64,000 nucleotides of DNA, taken from positions 561,571-625,570 of the forward strand of contig NZ_KQ949025.1 of NCBI RefSeq assembly GCF_001514285.1. The letters run 5' to 3'. The DNA is from Streptomyces sp. DSM 15324 (GTDB lineage: Bacteria; Actinomycetota; Actinomycetes; Streptomycetales; Streptomycetaceae). Numbering within the stretch: the first letter of the stretch is position 1; each line of letters opens with the position of its first letter. A model generated the notes under the pieces. It saw only the letters and a program-made list of their open reading frames with translations. It was not told the origin of the DNA and did no database searches. The translations under genes and the position numbers were made by a program. Of this stretch, positions 25,484-34,854 are shown piece by piece.

Positions 25484-27385
25484 TCACGAGGCGCCGGGTT
25501 CCCGCCAGCTCTGCAGTACGGCTTTGAACTGTTTGGCGGTGGTGGCCCAGTCGTTCGCCGGGGAGGACATGTAGATCACGTACTCCGAGCCGTCCCGGGC
25601 GATGTACGTTTCCTCGACGGCCCGGCGCGGCCCGGGAAACGCCGAGTCCTTGGCCAGCGCGGTCCAGGTGTACTCCCACTCGGAGCCGTCGCGGTCGCGG
25701 TAGAGGTTCTTCTCCAGCTTGACCGTCGTGTAGTCCACCAGCCGCTCGAGCTGTGCCTGGAGGTCCTTCTGGTGGGCGTACGGGTCGTTGTAGTCGGGCG
25801 ACGTGTCGAGCGCGATCCGGACGAAGTGCTTGCCGCCGTCCGGGGAGTAGTCGACCTGCTTGAGGTCGCCGTCGTCCTGGTAGACCGACCGCTTCCAGCT
25901 CTTGTCGGGCAGGGAGAGCCCGAAGCCCAGCTCGTCGTCGACCTCGGTCCAGGAGTTGGGCACGCCGCCCTGGCTGCCGGGGCTCACGTCGGCCGACGGG
26001 CTCGACGAGGCGGAGTCCTGCGGCACGGTGTCCTGGGGCGCGGTGGACGCGCCGGCGTCCTCCTGGCTCCGGCCCCAGTTCTGGAGCGCCACGGCGGTCC
26101 CCCCGCCGACCAGCGCGGCGACCACGACCACCAGCGCCAGCGTCCGCAGCCGGCGGCGCGGGGGCGCGGCGGCCGGGACGGGGCCGAGGTGGACGGGGCC
26201 CGAGTGCCCGGGGTGGGGCACGGGACCGGAGCCGGTGCCGGAGTACGGGAGGCCGCTGCCGGAGTACGGGAGGCCGGCGGCGGTCGGGCCGGTGCCGCCG
26301 GGGACGGGCGTCGACGCCTGTGCCGAACCGGGTCCCGCCGGGCTCCCGGGTCCCGTGGGCGGCCCGGCGTGCGCCCCGGAGACGTACTGCGCCCCGGAGG
26401 CGTGCTGCGCCCCCGAGTCGTACGCCGGGTAGGACGACCCCGTGCCGCTCGTCCCGCGGTCGGGTCCGCCGTACGCGTCCGGGCCCTGGGTGCGGCCGGG
26501 GCTGGTGTATCCGCCCGGTCCGCCGTACTGCGTGGGCACGAAGGCCTGCGCCGCGTCGGGGCGGCGCCCTTCGGCGGCCTCGGCGAGGAGCTGCTCGGCC
26601 GCGGAGGTGGAGGGCCGGCCGGCCGGGTCCTTGCACAGGAGGGCGGCGATGACGGGGGCGAGCGGGCCGGCGTGCTGCGGCTCGGCGGCCTCGTCCTCCA
26701 CGACGGCCTGAAGGGTGCTCAGGGCCGAGGTGCGGCGGAACGGCGAGCGCCCCTCCACCGCCGTGTACAGGGTCGCGCCGAGCGCCCACAGGTCGGAGGA
26801 CGGGCCCGGGTCGTTGCCACGGATGCGCTCCGGGGCGAGGTAGTCGACGGAGCCGACGACCTCTCCGGTCCGGGTGATCGTCGTGTCGCCCTCGATCTGC
26901 GCGATGCCGAAGTCGGTGAGCAGGACCCGGCCGTCGTGCGAGATGAGCACGTTGCCGGGCTTGACGTCCCGGTGCAGGACTCCGGCGGAGTGCGCGGCGC
27001 GCAGGGCGCGCAGCACCCACAGACCGATGCGGGCCGCCTCGGCCGGCTCGATCCGGCCGTCCTCCTTGACGGCGTCGGCCAGCGAACGGCCCTCGACCAG
27101 CTCCATCACGATCCACGGCCGGCCGTCGTGTTCGAGCACGTCGTGCACGGTGACGACGGCGGAGTGGTTGATCCGCGCCGCGGCGCGCGCCTCCGCCCGG
27201 GTGCGCGCGAGCAGGACCGGCCGGTCGCTCTCGGTGACGTAGAGGGCGGCGGTCAGCTCCTTGATCGCGACGGCACGGTGCAACAGCTCGTCGTGCGCCC
27301 GCCACACCCGACCCATGCCACCGCTGCCGATGGTGTCGGCGAGCCGGTAGCGGCCCGCGAGGAGCAGGCCCTGCATCTGATTCAC
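25484..27385 (-). CDS. Membrane Ser/Thr protein kinase with extracytoplasmic sensor domain
   Basis: 633 residues from GTG 27385 (MNQMQGLLLAGRYRL). Kinase domain intact: IGSGGMGRVW, VAIKEL, LHRDVKPGNVLI, LTDFGIAQIEG, VDYLAPER. A long Gly/Tyr/Pro/Ser disordered region (about 285-425, with GAQHASGAQYVSGAH and YSGSGLPYSGTG repeats) precedes the membrane helix (LRTLALVVVVAALVGGGTAVAL). The C-terminal external domain (EVDDELGFGLSLPDKSW ... SEWEYTWTAL ... EYVIYMSSPANDW ... FKAVLQSW) resembles those of the neighbouring kinases. ATG 27376 is an alternative start. Third of the five kinase-type genes, separated by 59 bases from the next. Confidence 0.9.
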   Translation of the reverse strand: MNQMQGLLLAGRYRLADTIGSGGMGRVWRAHDELLHRAVAIKELTAALYVTESDRPVLLARTRAEARAAARINHSAVVTVHDVLEHDGRPWIVMELVEGRSLADAVKEDGRIEPAEAARIGLWVLRALRAAHSAGVLHRDVKPGNVLISHDGRVLLTDFGIAQIEGDTTITRTGEVVGSVDYLAPERIRGNDPGPSSDLWALGATLYTAVEGRSPFRRTSALSTLQAVVEDEAAEPQHAGPLAPVIAALLCKDPAGRPSTSAAEQLLAEAAEGRRPDAAQAFVPTQYGGPGGYTSPGRTQGPDAYGGPDRGTSGTGSSYPAYDSGAQHASGAQYVSGAHAGPPTGPGSPAGPGSAQASTPVPGGTGPTAAGLPYSGSGLPYSGTGSGPVPHPGHSGPVHLGPVPAAAPPRRRLRTLALVVVVAALVGGGTAVALQNWGRSQEDAGASTAPQDTVPQDSASSSPSADVSPGSQGGVPNSWTEVDDELGFGLSLPDKSWKRSVYQDDGDLKQVDYSPDGGKHFVRIALDTSPDYNDPYAHQKDLQAQLERLVDYTTVKLEKNLYRDRDGSEWEYTWTALAKDSAFPGPRRAVEETYIARDGSEYVIYMSSPANDWATTAKQFKAVLQSWREPGAS

Positions 27386-27552
27386 GTTGCCCCGCAATGC
27401 TCTTGACAGGCTCAGCGTAAAGACCGGGATGCCTCCGGGGAACCAGGGGGGTGCCAAGGAGACAGCACTGTGACGGTTGTCGCTTCCGTGACGATCCGGG
27501 AACCGGCCGGACCGCGGCCGCCCGCACCCGCCCGACGGCCGAACGGACTTGC

Positions 27553-30393
27553 TCAGCCGGTGTACCGGTACGTGGCCGCCGCCTGCTCGTAGAGCCGGGT
27601 GACCTCGTCCCGTTCGGCCTCGGGCCCGCGCACCTGGACGACGTGGTAGCGGCCGTCGATGAGGATCGCGAGGTTGCGGACGTAGAGCTCGCGGCCGCCG
27701 TCGGACCAGGTGAACTGCCCTTCCGCCATGGTGCGGGTGCCCACGGTCGTGGTCCGCAGCCCGGAGGCGGTCGCCCAACTGGAGTCGCGGTACGGCTGGA
27801 GCTCGCTCTCCTTCTCCCGCTGATAGACCATCGGGTCGCCGCCGTTGGCGGAGGCGCTGTCCCGCCCCGGTACGACGATCAGCTCGAAGTCGCCGTGGGA
27901 GTACACGATCTGGCCGCGCCCGTTCTTGCCGGTGCGGCTCCAGCCGTCGGCGACGGCGATCCGGAAACCGGCGGTGTCCTCGCGGAGGGTGAAGCCGTCG
28001 GCGGCGTCCGTGTCGGAGCCGGTCTGGGTCTCGGTGGCCTCCGCGCTGCTCCCGCCGCCGGGCGAGGTCTGGTCGGGCCGCGGCTCGCTGCTCGCGTCGG
28101 GGGCCCGACCGGCGGGTGCGCTCGCGGAAGCGGTGGCCCCGGTGTTCTGGGTGCCTCCGGTCGCGGTCGCGCCGTCCTCGCCGGCCTTGGGCATGAACAG
28201 GACGGCGTAGGCGACGGCCCCGGCCAGCAGCAGCAGGATCAGCACCAGCAGGGTGCGGCCGAGGCTGCGCGGGGAGCGGCCCGGGTCCTGCCGGGCCCGC
28301 TTGTGGCGGCCGTGCGGGGCGGGCAGCCCGGCGCGTCGTCTGCGCACCAGCTCGCCCTTGCGGCGCACGATCGGCAGCCGGCGCGGGTCGGTGGGTGGCG
28401 TGGCGACGACGTACGTGCCCGCCTCCGGCTCGGGCGCGGAGCGCACCAGCGAGCGAAGCCAGCCGCGCAGTTCCTCGAAGTCGAGGCGCTCGGTGGGGTC
28501 CTGACGCAGCAGCGACTCCACGACCGGCCTGAGCGGTCCGCACTCCTCGGCGAAGGCGGGCGGCTCGGCGCACACCATCTGCACCAGCTCCGCGGTCGAC
28601 TCCTCCGGGTAGGGCGCGTGTCCCTGTACGGCCCGGAAGAGCAGCGCGCCGAGCGCCCACAGGTCGGTGGCGGGGCCGATCGGCGCGGCGAGCTGCCAGT
28701 TCTCGTGCACCGGTCCGGCCTGTTCGGGTGCCCAGCGCTCGGTGACGGGTCCGACGACCGCCATCCGGGCCTGCCGGGCGCGCTCGGCGGCGAGCGCGGT
28801 CGCGGGGCCCCGGCGCACGCCGTGGCCGGGCGCGCCGGTGGCCACGGGATCGCCCCAACGCGCCCCGGAGCGCCCGTCACCGGCCACTGTGCCGGGCTGG
28901 GCCGGGACGGGGACGGGGACGGGCGGCTGCCCGGCGGTCGCCGGGACGGACGGATACCCGCCGGCGGCGGGGGCGGGCGCCGGGCCCGGTGCGGTGTGCG
29001 GTGCGGGGGCGCCTCGTACGCCGTAGGGGTCGGCGATCTGTCCGGGCGGGCCGGAGGGGGCTCCGGTGGTACCGCTCAGGGCGTGCGGGGTGCCGGTGGC
29101 ACCGCCGGGGAGCGCGGTGTTCGTGCCGGATGCGCCGTACGGGGAGGCGGTCACGGGGCCGTGGTCGTCCTCGGCGGGGGTGCGGGCCCCTGGCAGGGCG
29201 GTGCGGCCGCTCTGCTGGGACTCCTGGACGCGGGCGGCGGCGCGGGCGCCCGCGCGGTAGGCGGCGATCGCCCCGGCGCGCGCGGCGCGGATGTCCCCGC
29301 CGGTCTCCAGGGGCGCCCGTCGGGCGACCTCGCCCGACGCCCCGGCGCCGGTCGCCGGCTCACCCGCCGGCCCGGGCAGCCCACCGGCCGCCCGCGCCTC
29401 GATGGCGGCCCGCCGCGCGGCCTCGGGGTCCTCGGCCCCGGCGCCACCCACGGACCCGCCGCCCGAAGCCCCGAGTGCGCCAGCGGCGGGTGCACCCGGG
29501 GGCGCCCCGGCGAATCCACCGGCGGTCCCACCGGAGGCCCCTCCGCCGAAACCACCGGCGGTCCCACCGGAGGCCCCTCCGCCGAAACCACCCGAAGTGC
29601 CTCCGGCGAAAGCACCCGAAGTCCCACCGGCGCTCCCTGGCGCACGGCCCGGCACACGGCCCGTGCCCGCGGGCCCGCCGGGCTCCCCGGCAGCGCCCGG
29701 TGCCGCGGGGTGCGGGGTCGTGGCGGGGGACGCCTGGAGGGCCGCGCCGGTCCCCGGTTCCTCCTGCGGCACCGGGTCGTAGCCGCACAGCGCCTCTTCC
29801 GCCGCGCCGACGGCGAGGCCGGTCAGCATGACCCGTCCGTCGTCGCAGACGAGGACGGTGCGGGCGGTGATGTTGCGGTGCACCCAGCCGTGCGCGTGCA
29901 GCACCCGCAGGGCCGTGAGCACGTCGGAGGCGACCTCGGCGGCCCGGTACGGGGTCAGCGGCTGCTCGGCGAGGAGCGCGGCGAGCGGCCGGGCGGCCAC
30001 CAGCTCACTCACTATCCACAGCGAACCGCCGTCGGCGAACACGTCGAAGACCTGGTCGAGCCGGGGGTGGTCGGGGATGCCCGCGGCCGCCTGCGCGGCC
30101 TCCACGGCACGCCGTACGACCGGATCGGCGGGCTGCCGGGTGCTCGCGCCCGCGCGTGCGCCGGGGCGGCGCCCGGCGCCGCCCGGGTGCTCACGCGCCG
30201 TGAACCCCTCGGGCAGCCCCCCGGCGTCGAGCACCTCGGCCTCGACGACCTCGGGCAACGGGACCTGACGAACCAGGACTTCCTGGCCGCTGAAGGTGTC
30301 GAAGGCCCGGGTCTCCGTGAGTTCGTACTCGTCGGAGGGGGGCAGCGGCAGGCGGTAGCGGTCGGCGAGAACCCGTCCCGCGTAGTCGTCCAC
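27553..30393 (-). CDS. Large membrane Ser/Thr pseudokinase with disordered insertion
   Basis: 946 residues. The kinase fold is recognisable but catalytically degenerate: the Lys motif reads EVLVRQVP (Lys to Arg), HRD is HRN in HRNITARTVLV, and DFG is replaced by LTGLAVG (about residue 190). About 345 residues of Gly/Ala/Pro-rich low complexity (repeats of GGASGGTAGGF) are inserted where the activation segment would be, before an APE-like WAPEQAG near residue 555 and the C-lobe (DLWALGALLFRAVQGHAPYPEES). A membrane helix (RTLLVLILLLLAGAVAYAVLF) and an external domain (DTAGFRIAVADGWSRTG ... EGQFTWSDGG ... YRYTG) follow. Likely a signalling scaffold or sensor partner for the adjacent active kinases. 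Start at 30393 gives MDDYAGRVLADRYRL. Confidence 0.85.
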   Translation of the reverse strand: MDDYAGRVLADRYRLPLPPSDEYELTETRAFDTFSGQEVLVRQVPLPEVVEAEVLDAGGLPEGFTAREHPGGAGRRPGARAGASTRQPADPVVRRAVEAAQAAAGIPDHPRLDQVFDVFADGGSLWIVSELVAARPLAALLAEQPLTPYRAAEVASDVLTALRVLHAHGWVHRNITARTVLVCDDGRVMLTGLAVGAAEEALCGYDPVPQEEPGTGAALQASPATTPHPAAPGAAGEPGGPAGTGRVPGRAPGSAGGTSGAFAGGTSGGFGGGASGGTAGGFGGGASGGTAGGFAGAPPGAPAAGALGASGGGSVGGAGAEDPEAARRAAIEARAAGGLPGPAGEPATGAGASGEVARRAPLETGGDIRAARAGAIAAYRAGARAAARVQESQQSGRTALPGARTPAEDDHGPVTASPYGASGTNTALPGGATGTPHALSGTTGAPSGPPGQIADPYGVRGAPAPHTAPGPAPAPAAGGYPSVPATAGQPPVPVPVPAQPGTVAGDGRSGARWGDPVATGAPGHGVRRGPATALAAERARQARMAVVGPVTERWAPEQAGPVHENWQLAAPIGPATDLWALGALLFRAVQGHAPYPEESTAELVQMVCAEPPAFAEECGPLRPVVESLLRQDPTERLDFEELRGWLRSLVRSAPEPEAGTYVVATPPTDPRRLPIVRRKGELVRRRRAGLPAPHGRHKRARQDPGRSPRSLGRTLLVLILLLLAGAVAYAVLFMPKAGEDGATATGGTQNTGATASASAPAGRAPDASSEPRPDQTSPGGGSSAEATETQTGSDTDAADGFTLREDTAGFRIAVADGWSRTGKNGRGQIVYSHGDFELIVVPGRDSASANGGDPMVYQREKESELQPYRDSSWATASGLRTTTVGTRTMAEGQFTWSDGGRELYVRNLAILIDGRYHVVQVRGPEAERDEVTRLYEQAAATYRYTG

Positions 30394-30547
30394 ATGGCCT
30401 CCCCCGGCCGCCCCGGTCGGTCACATCCGTTCACCGTACGACCCGTTGCAGCCGTATCCGGCCACGGAGCTGGATGCACACGGTCCGCAGCCCTTCACGA
30501 TACGTGCCGGAGGCAACTCTCCGAGAGGGGATGCCCGATCCGGACCG

Positions 30548-32662
30548 CTACTTCTTGGGCGTGAAGGTGTCCGTGAGGGTCTGCCAGGTGCTCGTGCGCA
30601 GCTCGGTGGACCATGTGGCGGCCTTCGCCGTGTACATCAGCGCGTAGCCCTGGCTGTCGCTGACGACGAACCCGCGGTCGACCACCCGGTATGCCGTGCC
30701 GCTCTCCGCATACGTGAACTCCCAGTCGGCCGTGTTCCAGCCGCGGTAGTCGACGGCCTGTATGCGGATCTTGCGGTACTGCGAGCGCGTCATGTAGCGC
30801 TCCTGGCTCTTCCAGTCGGCGACCGGGTCGTCCTTGGGCGTGGTCGTCCAGGCGACCAGCAGCCGCTGTCCGTCGGGGCCGGTGAACCGGTCGCCTGCGG
30901 AGCTCGACGTCTGGAACTTCCAGCCGGCGGGCAGCCCGATGGAGTAGCGGGTCCCCTCGTGCGTCGTCGCCGCCCGGCTGTCGTCGGTGGCGGACACGTC
31001 GGAGCCGGAGCCGCCGGCGGCCGTGGTGTTGCCGGGCGTCGAGCCGGAGGCGGCCGAGCCGGACCGGGAGGGGGACCCGTCCGTGCGGCTGCCGTCGCTG
31101 TCGTCCCCCTTGGTCTCGGCGCTCGCGGCGGCGCCACCGGTCGCCACGGTGCTGCCGCCGCTCTTCCCGGAGCCGCTCGCGCTGTCGTCGTCACCGCCGC
31201 CGAGGGTGAGGGCCAGCACGGTGCCGAGCACCGCGAGCACCACCACCACGGCGATGATCACCAGCGTGCGCTTCGGCACCACGTCGGTCAGCGGCGCCTT
31301 GGGTACGGGGCGCGGCGGCAGGTCCGGCGGGGTCATCACGGGCCAGCCCGAACTCCGGCCGCCCGCAGCCCCGTTCGTCCCGGTCCTCCCGGCGGAGCCG
31401 GAGGCGCCGGTGGGCGGCACGGCGGGCGTCACCGCGGTGGGTGCGGAGCCGGCCGTCGCGGAGGCGGCGGCCGGGGCCGTGGCCGTCCTGGCGGTGGGCG
31501 CGGTGGCGGTCGCGGCGCCGGTGTGCCGGGGCTGGTCCGCGCCCACGGAAGGGGACACCGTGGTGGCGGACGCGGTGGGGGCCTCCCCGGCACCCGAAGC
31601 GGCCGTGGTCCCGGCGGACTTGACGCGGGAGGCGGCCGCGGTGGAGGCCGCTCCCGCGGCGACGGCGGCCTTCTTGCGGACGGAGCGCAGCGCGCCGCGC
31701 AGCTTCTCGCCCGCCTCCCCGGCCGAACTCGCCCTGTTCTCGGGGGCGTCCGGCTGGACCGGGATCGGCACGAGCCTGGTGGCCTCGGCGGCCGCGGTCT
31801 CCTTGGGGTCGGGCGCGTGGATCACGTCGTTGAGCATCGCCCGCGCACCGGCGTCGTCGAGCCGCCGCTGGGGGTCCTTGGTGAGCAGCCCGTAGATGAC
31901 GTCCCTGAGGGGACCGGCGTTCTTCGGCTCCTCCAGGGGCTCGGTCATCACCGCGGTGAGGGTCGCGATGGCGGAGCCCTTGTCGTACGGCGGGGTGCCC
32001 TCGACCGAGGCGTAGAGCAGACCGCCGAGCGACCACAGGTCGGCGGCGGGGCCGGGCTTGTGGCCGCGGGCGCGCTCCGGGGAGATGTAGGAGGGGGCGC
32101 CGACGAGCATGCCGGTGGAGGTGATGGACGGGTCGCCCTCGACCTGGGCGATGCCGAAGTCGGTGAGCACGACCCGGCCGTCCTCGGCGATCAGCACGTT
32201 GGACGGCTTCACGTCGCGGTGGAGGATGCCCTCGCGGTGCGCCGAGCGCAGCACGTCGAGGATCGCGAGGCCGACCTCGGCGGCGCGCCTCGGTTCCAGC
32301 ACGCCGTCCTCACGGATGACCTCGGCGAGCGACTTGCCCTCGACGAGTTCCATCACGATCCACGGCCGGTCGTCCTCCTCGACGACGTCGAAGACCGTCA
32401 CCGCGCTGTTGTTGCGGATCCGGGCGATGGCCTTGGCCTCGCGCAGGGTCCGGGTGATCAGCCGGCGCTTCTCGTCCTCGTCGATGTTCCCCGGGAACCG
32501 CAGCTCCTTGACGGCGACCGTCCGGCCGAGGGTCTCGTCCTCGGCGCGCCACACCGTCCCCATGCCGCCGCGGCCGAGTACGCCTCCCAGCCGGTACCGA
32601 CCGGCGAGGAGACGTGCGCTCTTGTCCTGACGGGATGCTCCCGCCCGCTCCGCCTCCGACAT
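30548..32662 (-). CDS. Membrane Ser/Thr protein kinase, first gene of the kinase block
   Basis: 704 residues. ATG 32662 is preferred because GAGGGG lies six bases upstream. Kinase domain intact (about 20-285): LGRGGMGTVW, VAVKEL, LHRDVKPSNVLI, LTDFGIAQVEG, APSYISPER. A long Ala/Thr/Pro-rich region (about 310-490) leads to the membrane helix (KRTLVIIAVVVVLAVLGTVLALTLG) and an external domain (EGTRYSIGLPAGWKFQTS ... NTADWEFTYAESG ... GYALMYTAKAATW ... LTDTFTPKK). It probably senses an envelope ligand and phosphorylates Ser/Thr targets. It lies 207 bases from glpD, which may hold the promoter of the block. Confidence 0.9.
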   Translation of the reverse strand: MSEAERAGASRQDKSARLLAGRYRLGGVLGRGGMGTVWRAEDETLGRTVAVKELRFPGNIDEDEKRRLITRTLREAKAIARIRNNSAVTVFDVVEEDDRPWIVMELVEGKSLAEVIREDGVLEPRRAAEVGLAILDVLRSAHREGILHRDVKPSNVLIAEDGRVVLTDFGIAQVEGDPSITSTGMLVGAPSYISPERARGHKPGPAADLWSLGGLLYASVEGTPPYDKGSAIATLTAVMTEPLEEPKNAGPLRDVIYGLLTKDPQRRLDDAGARAMLNDVIHAPDPKETAAAEATRLVPIPVQPDAPENRASSAGEAGEKLRGALRSVRKKAAVAAGAASTAAASRVKSAGTTAASGAGEAPTASATTVSPSVGADQPRHTGAATATAPTARTATAPAAASATAGSAPTAVTPAVPPTGASGSAGRTGTNGAAGGRSSGWPVMTPPDLPPRPVPKAPLTDVVPKRTLVIIAVVVVLAVLGTVLALTLGGGDDDSASGSGKSGGSTVATGGAAASAETKGDDSDGSRTDGSPSRSGSAASGSTPGNTTAAGGSGSDVSATDDSRAATTHEGTRYSIGLPAGWKFQTSSSAGDRFTGPDGQRLLVAWTTTPKDDPVADWKSQERYMTRSQYRKIRIQAVDYRGWNTADWEFTYAESGTAYRVVDRGFVVSDSQGYALMYTAKAATWSTELRTSTWQTLTDTFTPKK

Positions 32663-32869
32663 GCGTCCCCTCATGCAACCCGCCCTGAAAGAGCCTCCAT
32701 TGTCCCTCACCCGACAAGTGCCCGACGCCCAGGGGGCCCCTCGCGCCCCCGGGGGTGGGGAGCATTCCGGCCAGAAGGTGCGGCGCAGTCCGGCCAACGC
32801 CCAGGTGACACCGGGGCGCAAGGCCTGCTTGCGGCGTGAACAGGCCTTGTGTCGAGCGGAGTTCGACGG

Positions 32870-34582
32870 TCAGAGCGGCACGATGTCCGGTGCCCCGAGC
32901 CGGGCCGCGTCCGCCGTCTGGTCGTCGGGCTGGAGCTGCGACTCGCGCTCCGCCTCCACCCGCTTCTCGTAGTGCTCGACCTCGCGCTCGATCTGGTCCT
33001 TGTCCCAGCCGAGCACGGGCGCCATCAACTCGGCCGCCTCGCGGGCGCTGCGCGTGCCGCGGTCGAAGGTCTCGATGGAGATGCGGGTGCGCCGGGTCAG
33101 GACGTCGTCCAGGTGCCGGGCCCCCTCGTGCGAGGCGGCGTAGACGATCTCGGCGCGCAGATAGTCGTCGGCGGCCTGGAGCGGCTCGCCGAGGGAGGGG
33201 TCGGAGGCGATGAGGTCGAGCACCTCCTCGGCCGTCGCCCCGTAGCGGTTGAGGAGGTGCTCCACCCGCACCACGTGCAGCCCGCTGCGGGCGGCGATGC
33301 GCGCTCGCGCGTTCCACAGGGCCCGGTAGCCCTCGGCGCCGAGCAGCGGCACGTCCTCGGTGACGCAGTCGGCGACCCGCATGTCGAGCCCGTGCACGGC
33401 CTCGTCGACGGCGTCCTTGGCCATCACCCGGTACGTCGTGTACTTGCCGCCGGCCACGACGACCAGTCCGGGCGCGGGGTGGGCGACGGTGTGTTCGCGC
33501 GACAGCTTGCTGGTGGCGTCCGACTCGCCGGCCAGCAGCGGCCTGAGGCCGGCGTAGACGCCCTCGACGTCGTCGCGGGTCAGCGGCACCCTGAGGACGG
33601 AGTTGACGTGCTCCAGCAGGTAGTCGATGTCCGCGGTGGAGGCGGCGGGGTGGGCCTTGTCGAGGTCCCAGTCGGTGTCGGTGGTGCCGACGATCCAGTG
33701 CCGGCCCCAGGGGATGACGAACAGCACGGACTTCTCGGTGCGCAGGATGAGGCCGGTGGAGGAGCTGATGCGGTCCCGGGGCACGACGAGGTGGATGCCC
33801 TTGGAGGCGCGGACGTGGAACTGGCCGCGCTCGCCGACCATCGCCTGGGTGTCGTCGGTCCACACCCCGGTGGCGTTGACGACCTGCCGGGCGCGGATCT
33901 CGTACTCACCCTCACCGCCGCCCTCCACGTCCGTCACCCGGGCGCCGACGACCCGTTCGCCCTCGCGCACGAAGGCCGTCACCCGGGCCCGGTTGGCGGC
34001 CTTCGCCCCGTAGGAGACCGCGGTGCGCACCAGGGTGGCGACGAAGCGGGCATCGTCCATCTGGGCGTCGTAGTACTGAAGGGCGCCGACCAGCGCGTCC
34101 TTGCGCAGGGCGGGGGCGACGCGCAGGGCGTGACGGCGGCTCAGATGGCGGTGCATGGGCAGGCCCCGGCCGTGGCCGCGGGCCATGGACATCGCGTCGT
34201 AGAGCGCGACGCCCGAGCCGGCGTACCACCGCTCCCAGCCCTTGTGCTGGAGCGGATAGAGGAACGGGACGGGCTTGACCAGGTGCGGTGCGAGCCGCTC
34301 CAGCAGCAGTCCGCGTTCCTTCAGGGCCTCGCGGACGAGGGCGAAGTCGAGCATCTCCAGATAGCGCAGTCCGCCATGGATCAGTTTGCTGGACCTGCTG
34401 GACGTGCCCGACGCCCAGTCACGCGCTTCGACGAGGCCCGTGGACAGGCCCCGGGTCACGGCGTCGAGGGCGGTACCCGCGCCGACCACTCCGCCTCCCA
34501 CGACCAGCACGTCCAGCTCACGCTCGGCCATGCCCGCCAGTGACTCGGCTCGCTGTGCCGGCCCCAGTGTCGCTGTCCTCAC
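32870..34582 (-). CDS. glpD: Aerobic glycerol-3-phosphate dehydrogenase
   Basis: 570 residues, the usual length. It oxidises sn-glycerol 3-phosphate to dihydroxyacetone phosphate with FAD at the membrane, feeding electrons to menaquinone. FAD-binding motif LDVLVVGGGVVGAGTALDA, the family signature GTSSRSSKLIHGGLRYLE, and substrate-region ASKGIHLVVPRDR are all present; the C-terminal DAO_C domain runs from about residue 400. Start GTG 34582 has GGGAGG five bases upstream; ATG 34531 (MAERELDVLVV) is an alternative. It is not next to glpK or glpF, and the divergent neighbour is a sugar-nucleotide dehydrogenase homologue. Confidence 0.94.
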   Translation of the reverse strand: MRTATLGPAQRAESLAGMAERELDVLVVGGGVVGAGTALDAVTRGLSTGLVEARDWASGTSSRSSKLIHGGLRYLEMLDFALVREALKERGLLLERLAPHLVKPVPFLYPLQHKGWERWYAGSGVALYDAMSMARGHGRGLPMHRHLSRRHALRVAPALRKDALVGALQYYDAQMDDARFVATLVRTAVSYGAKAANRARVTAFVREGERVVGARVTDVEGGGEGEYEIRARQVVNATGVWTDDTQAMVGERGQFHVRASKGIHLVVPRDRISSSTGLILRTEKSVLFVIPWGRHWIVGTTDTDWDLDKAHPAASTADIDYLLEHVNSVLRVPLTRDDVEGVYAGLRPLLAGESDATSKLSREHTVAHPAPGLVVVAGGKYTTYRVMAKDAVDEAVHGLDMRVADCVTEDVPLLGAEGYRALWNARARIAARSGLHVVRVEHLLNRYGATAEEVLDLIASDPSLGEPLQAADDYLRAEIVYAASHEGARHLDDVLTRRTRISIETFDRGTRSAREAAELMAPVLGWDKDQIEREVEHYEKRVEAERESQLQPDDQTADAARLGAPDIVPL

Positions 34583-34711
34583 CGCTGCCTCCCGCTGTCC
34601 GTCGCGCCGGCCGCACCTTCAGGGCGAGGCCCGCTCGGTGTCCCCCTGCGTGTCCCCCTGCCCAAAATTCTGACCGTCTTGCCCGACTTCAGCCACCACT
34701 CACCCCCAGCC

Positions 34712-34720
34712 TGTGGACAA
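34712..34720 (-). promoter_or_regulatory. DnaA box (perfect TTGTCCACA on minus strand)
   Basis: TGTGGACAA reads TTGTCCACA on the minus strand, the Streptomyces DnaA box consensus. Together with the near-match at 34796 it forms a 10-bp inverted repeat (CCTGTGGACA 34710-34719 with TGTCCACAGG 34797-34806) around an AT-rich stretch in the divergent glpD promoter region. Confidence 0.55.
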
Positions 34721-34795
34721 CTCTCACGGAACACAGTCGATCAATCCCGCATAACGGTCATATTTACTCCTAGTCTGACATTGCGCTCGCCCATC

Positions 34796-34804
34796 CTGTC
34801 CACA
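34796..34804 (+). promoter_or_regulatory. Near-consensus DnaA box
   Basis: CTGTCCACA differs from TTGTCCACA at the first base. It faces the perfect box at 34712 and lies 50 bases before the start of the dehydrogenase homologue. Confidence 0.45.
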
Positions 34805-34854
34805 GGGCTTGCGCACCTGTCCCGCTTCGGTTACTGGGAAGGACGGCCCACGCC

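Noticed and set aside
23631..27527. Single 1298-codon kinase gene
   Set aside because: The frame stays open upstream of the 597-residue kinase, but the extra part is antisense-frame-like Arg/Pro sequence overlapping the separate, complete kinase gene at 25484-27385.
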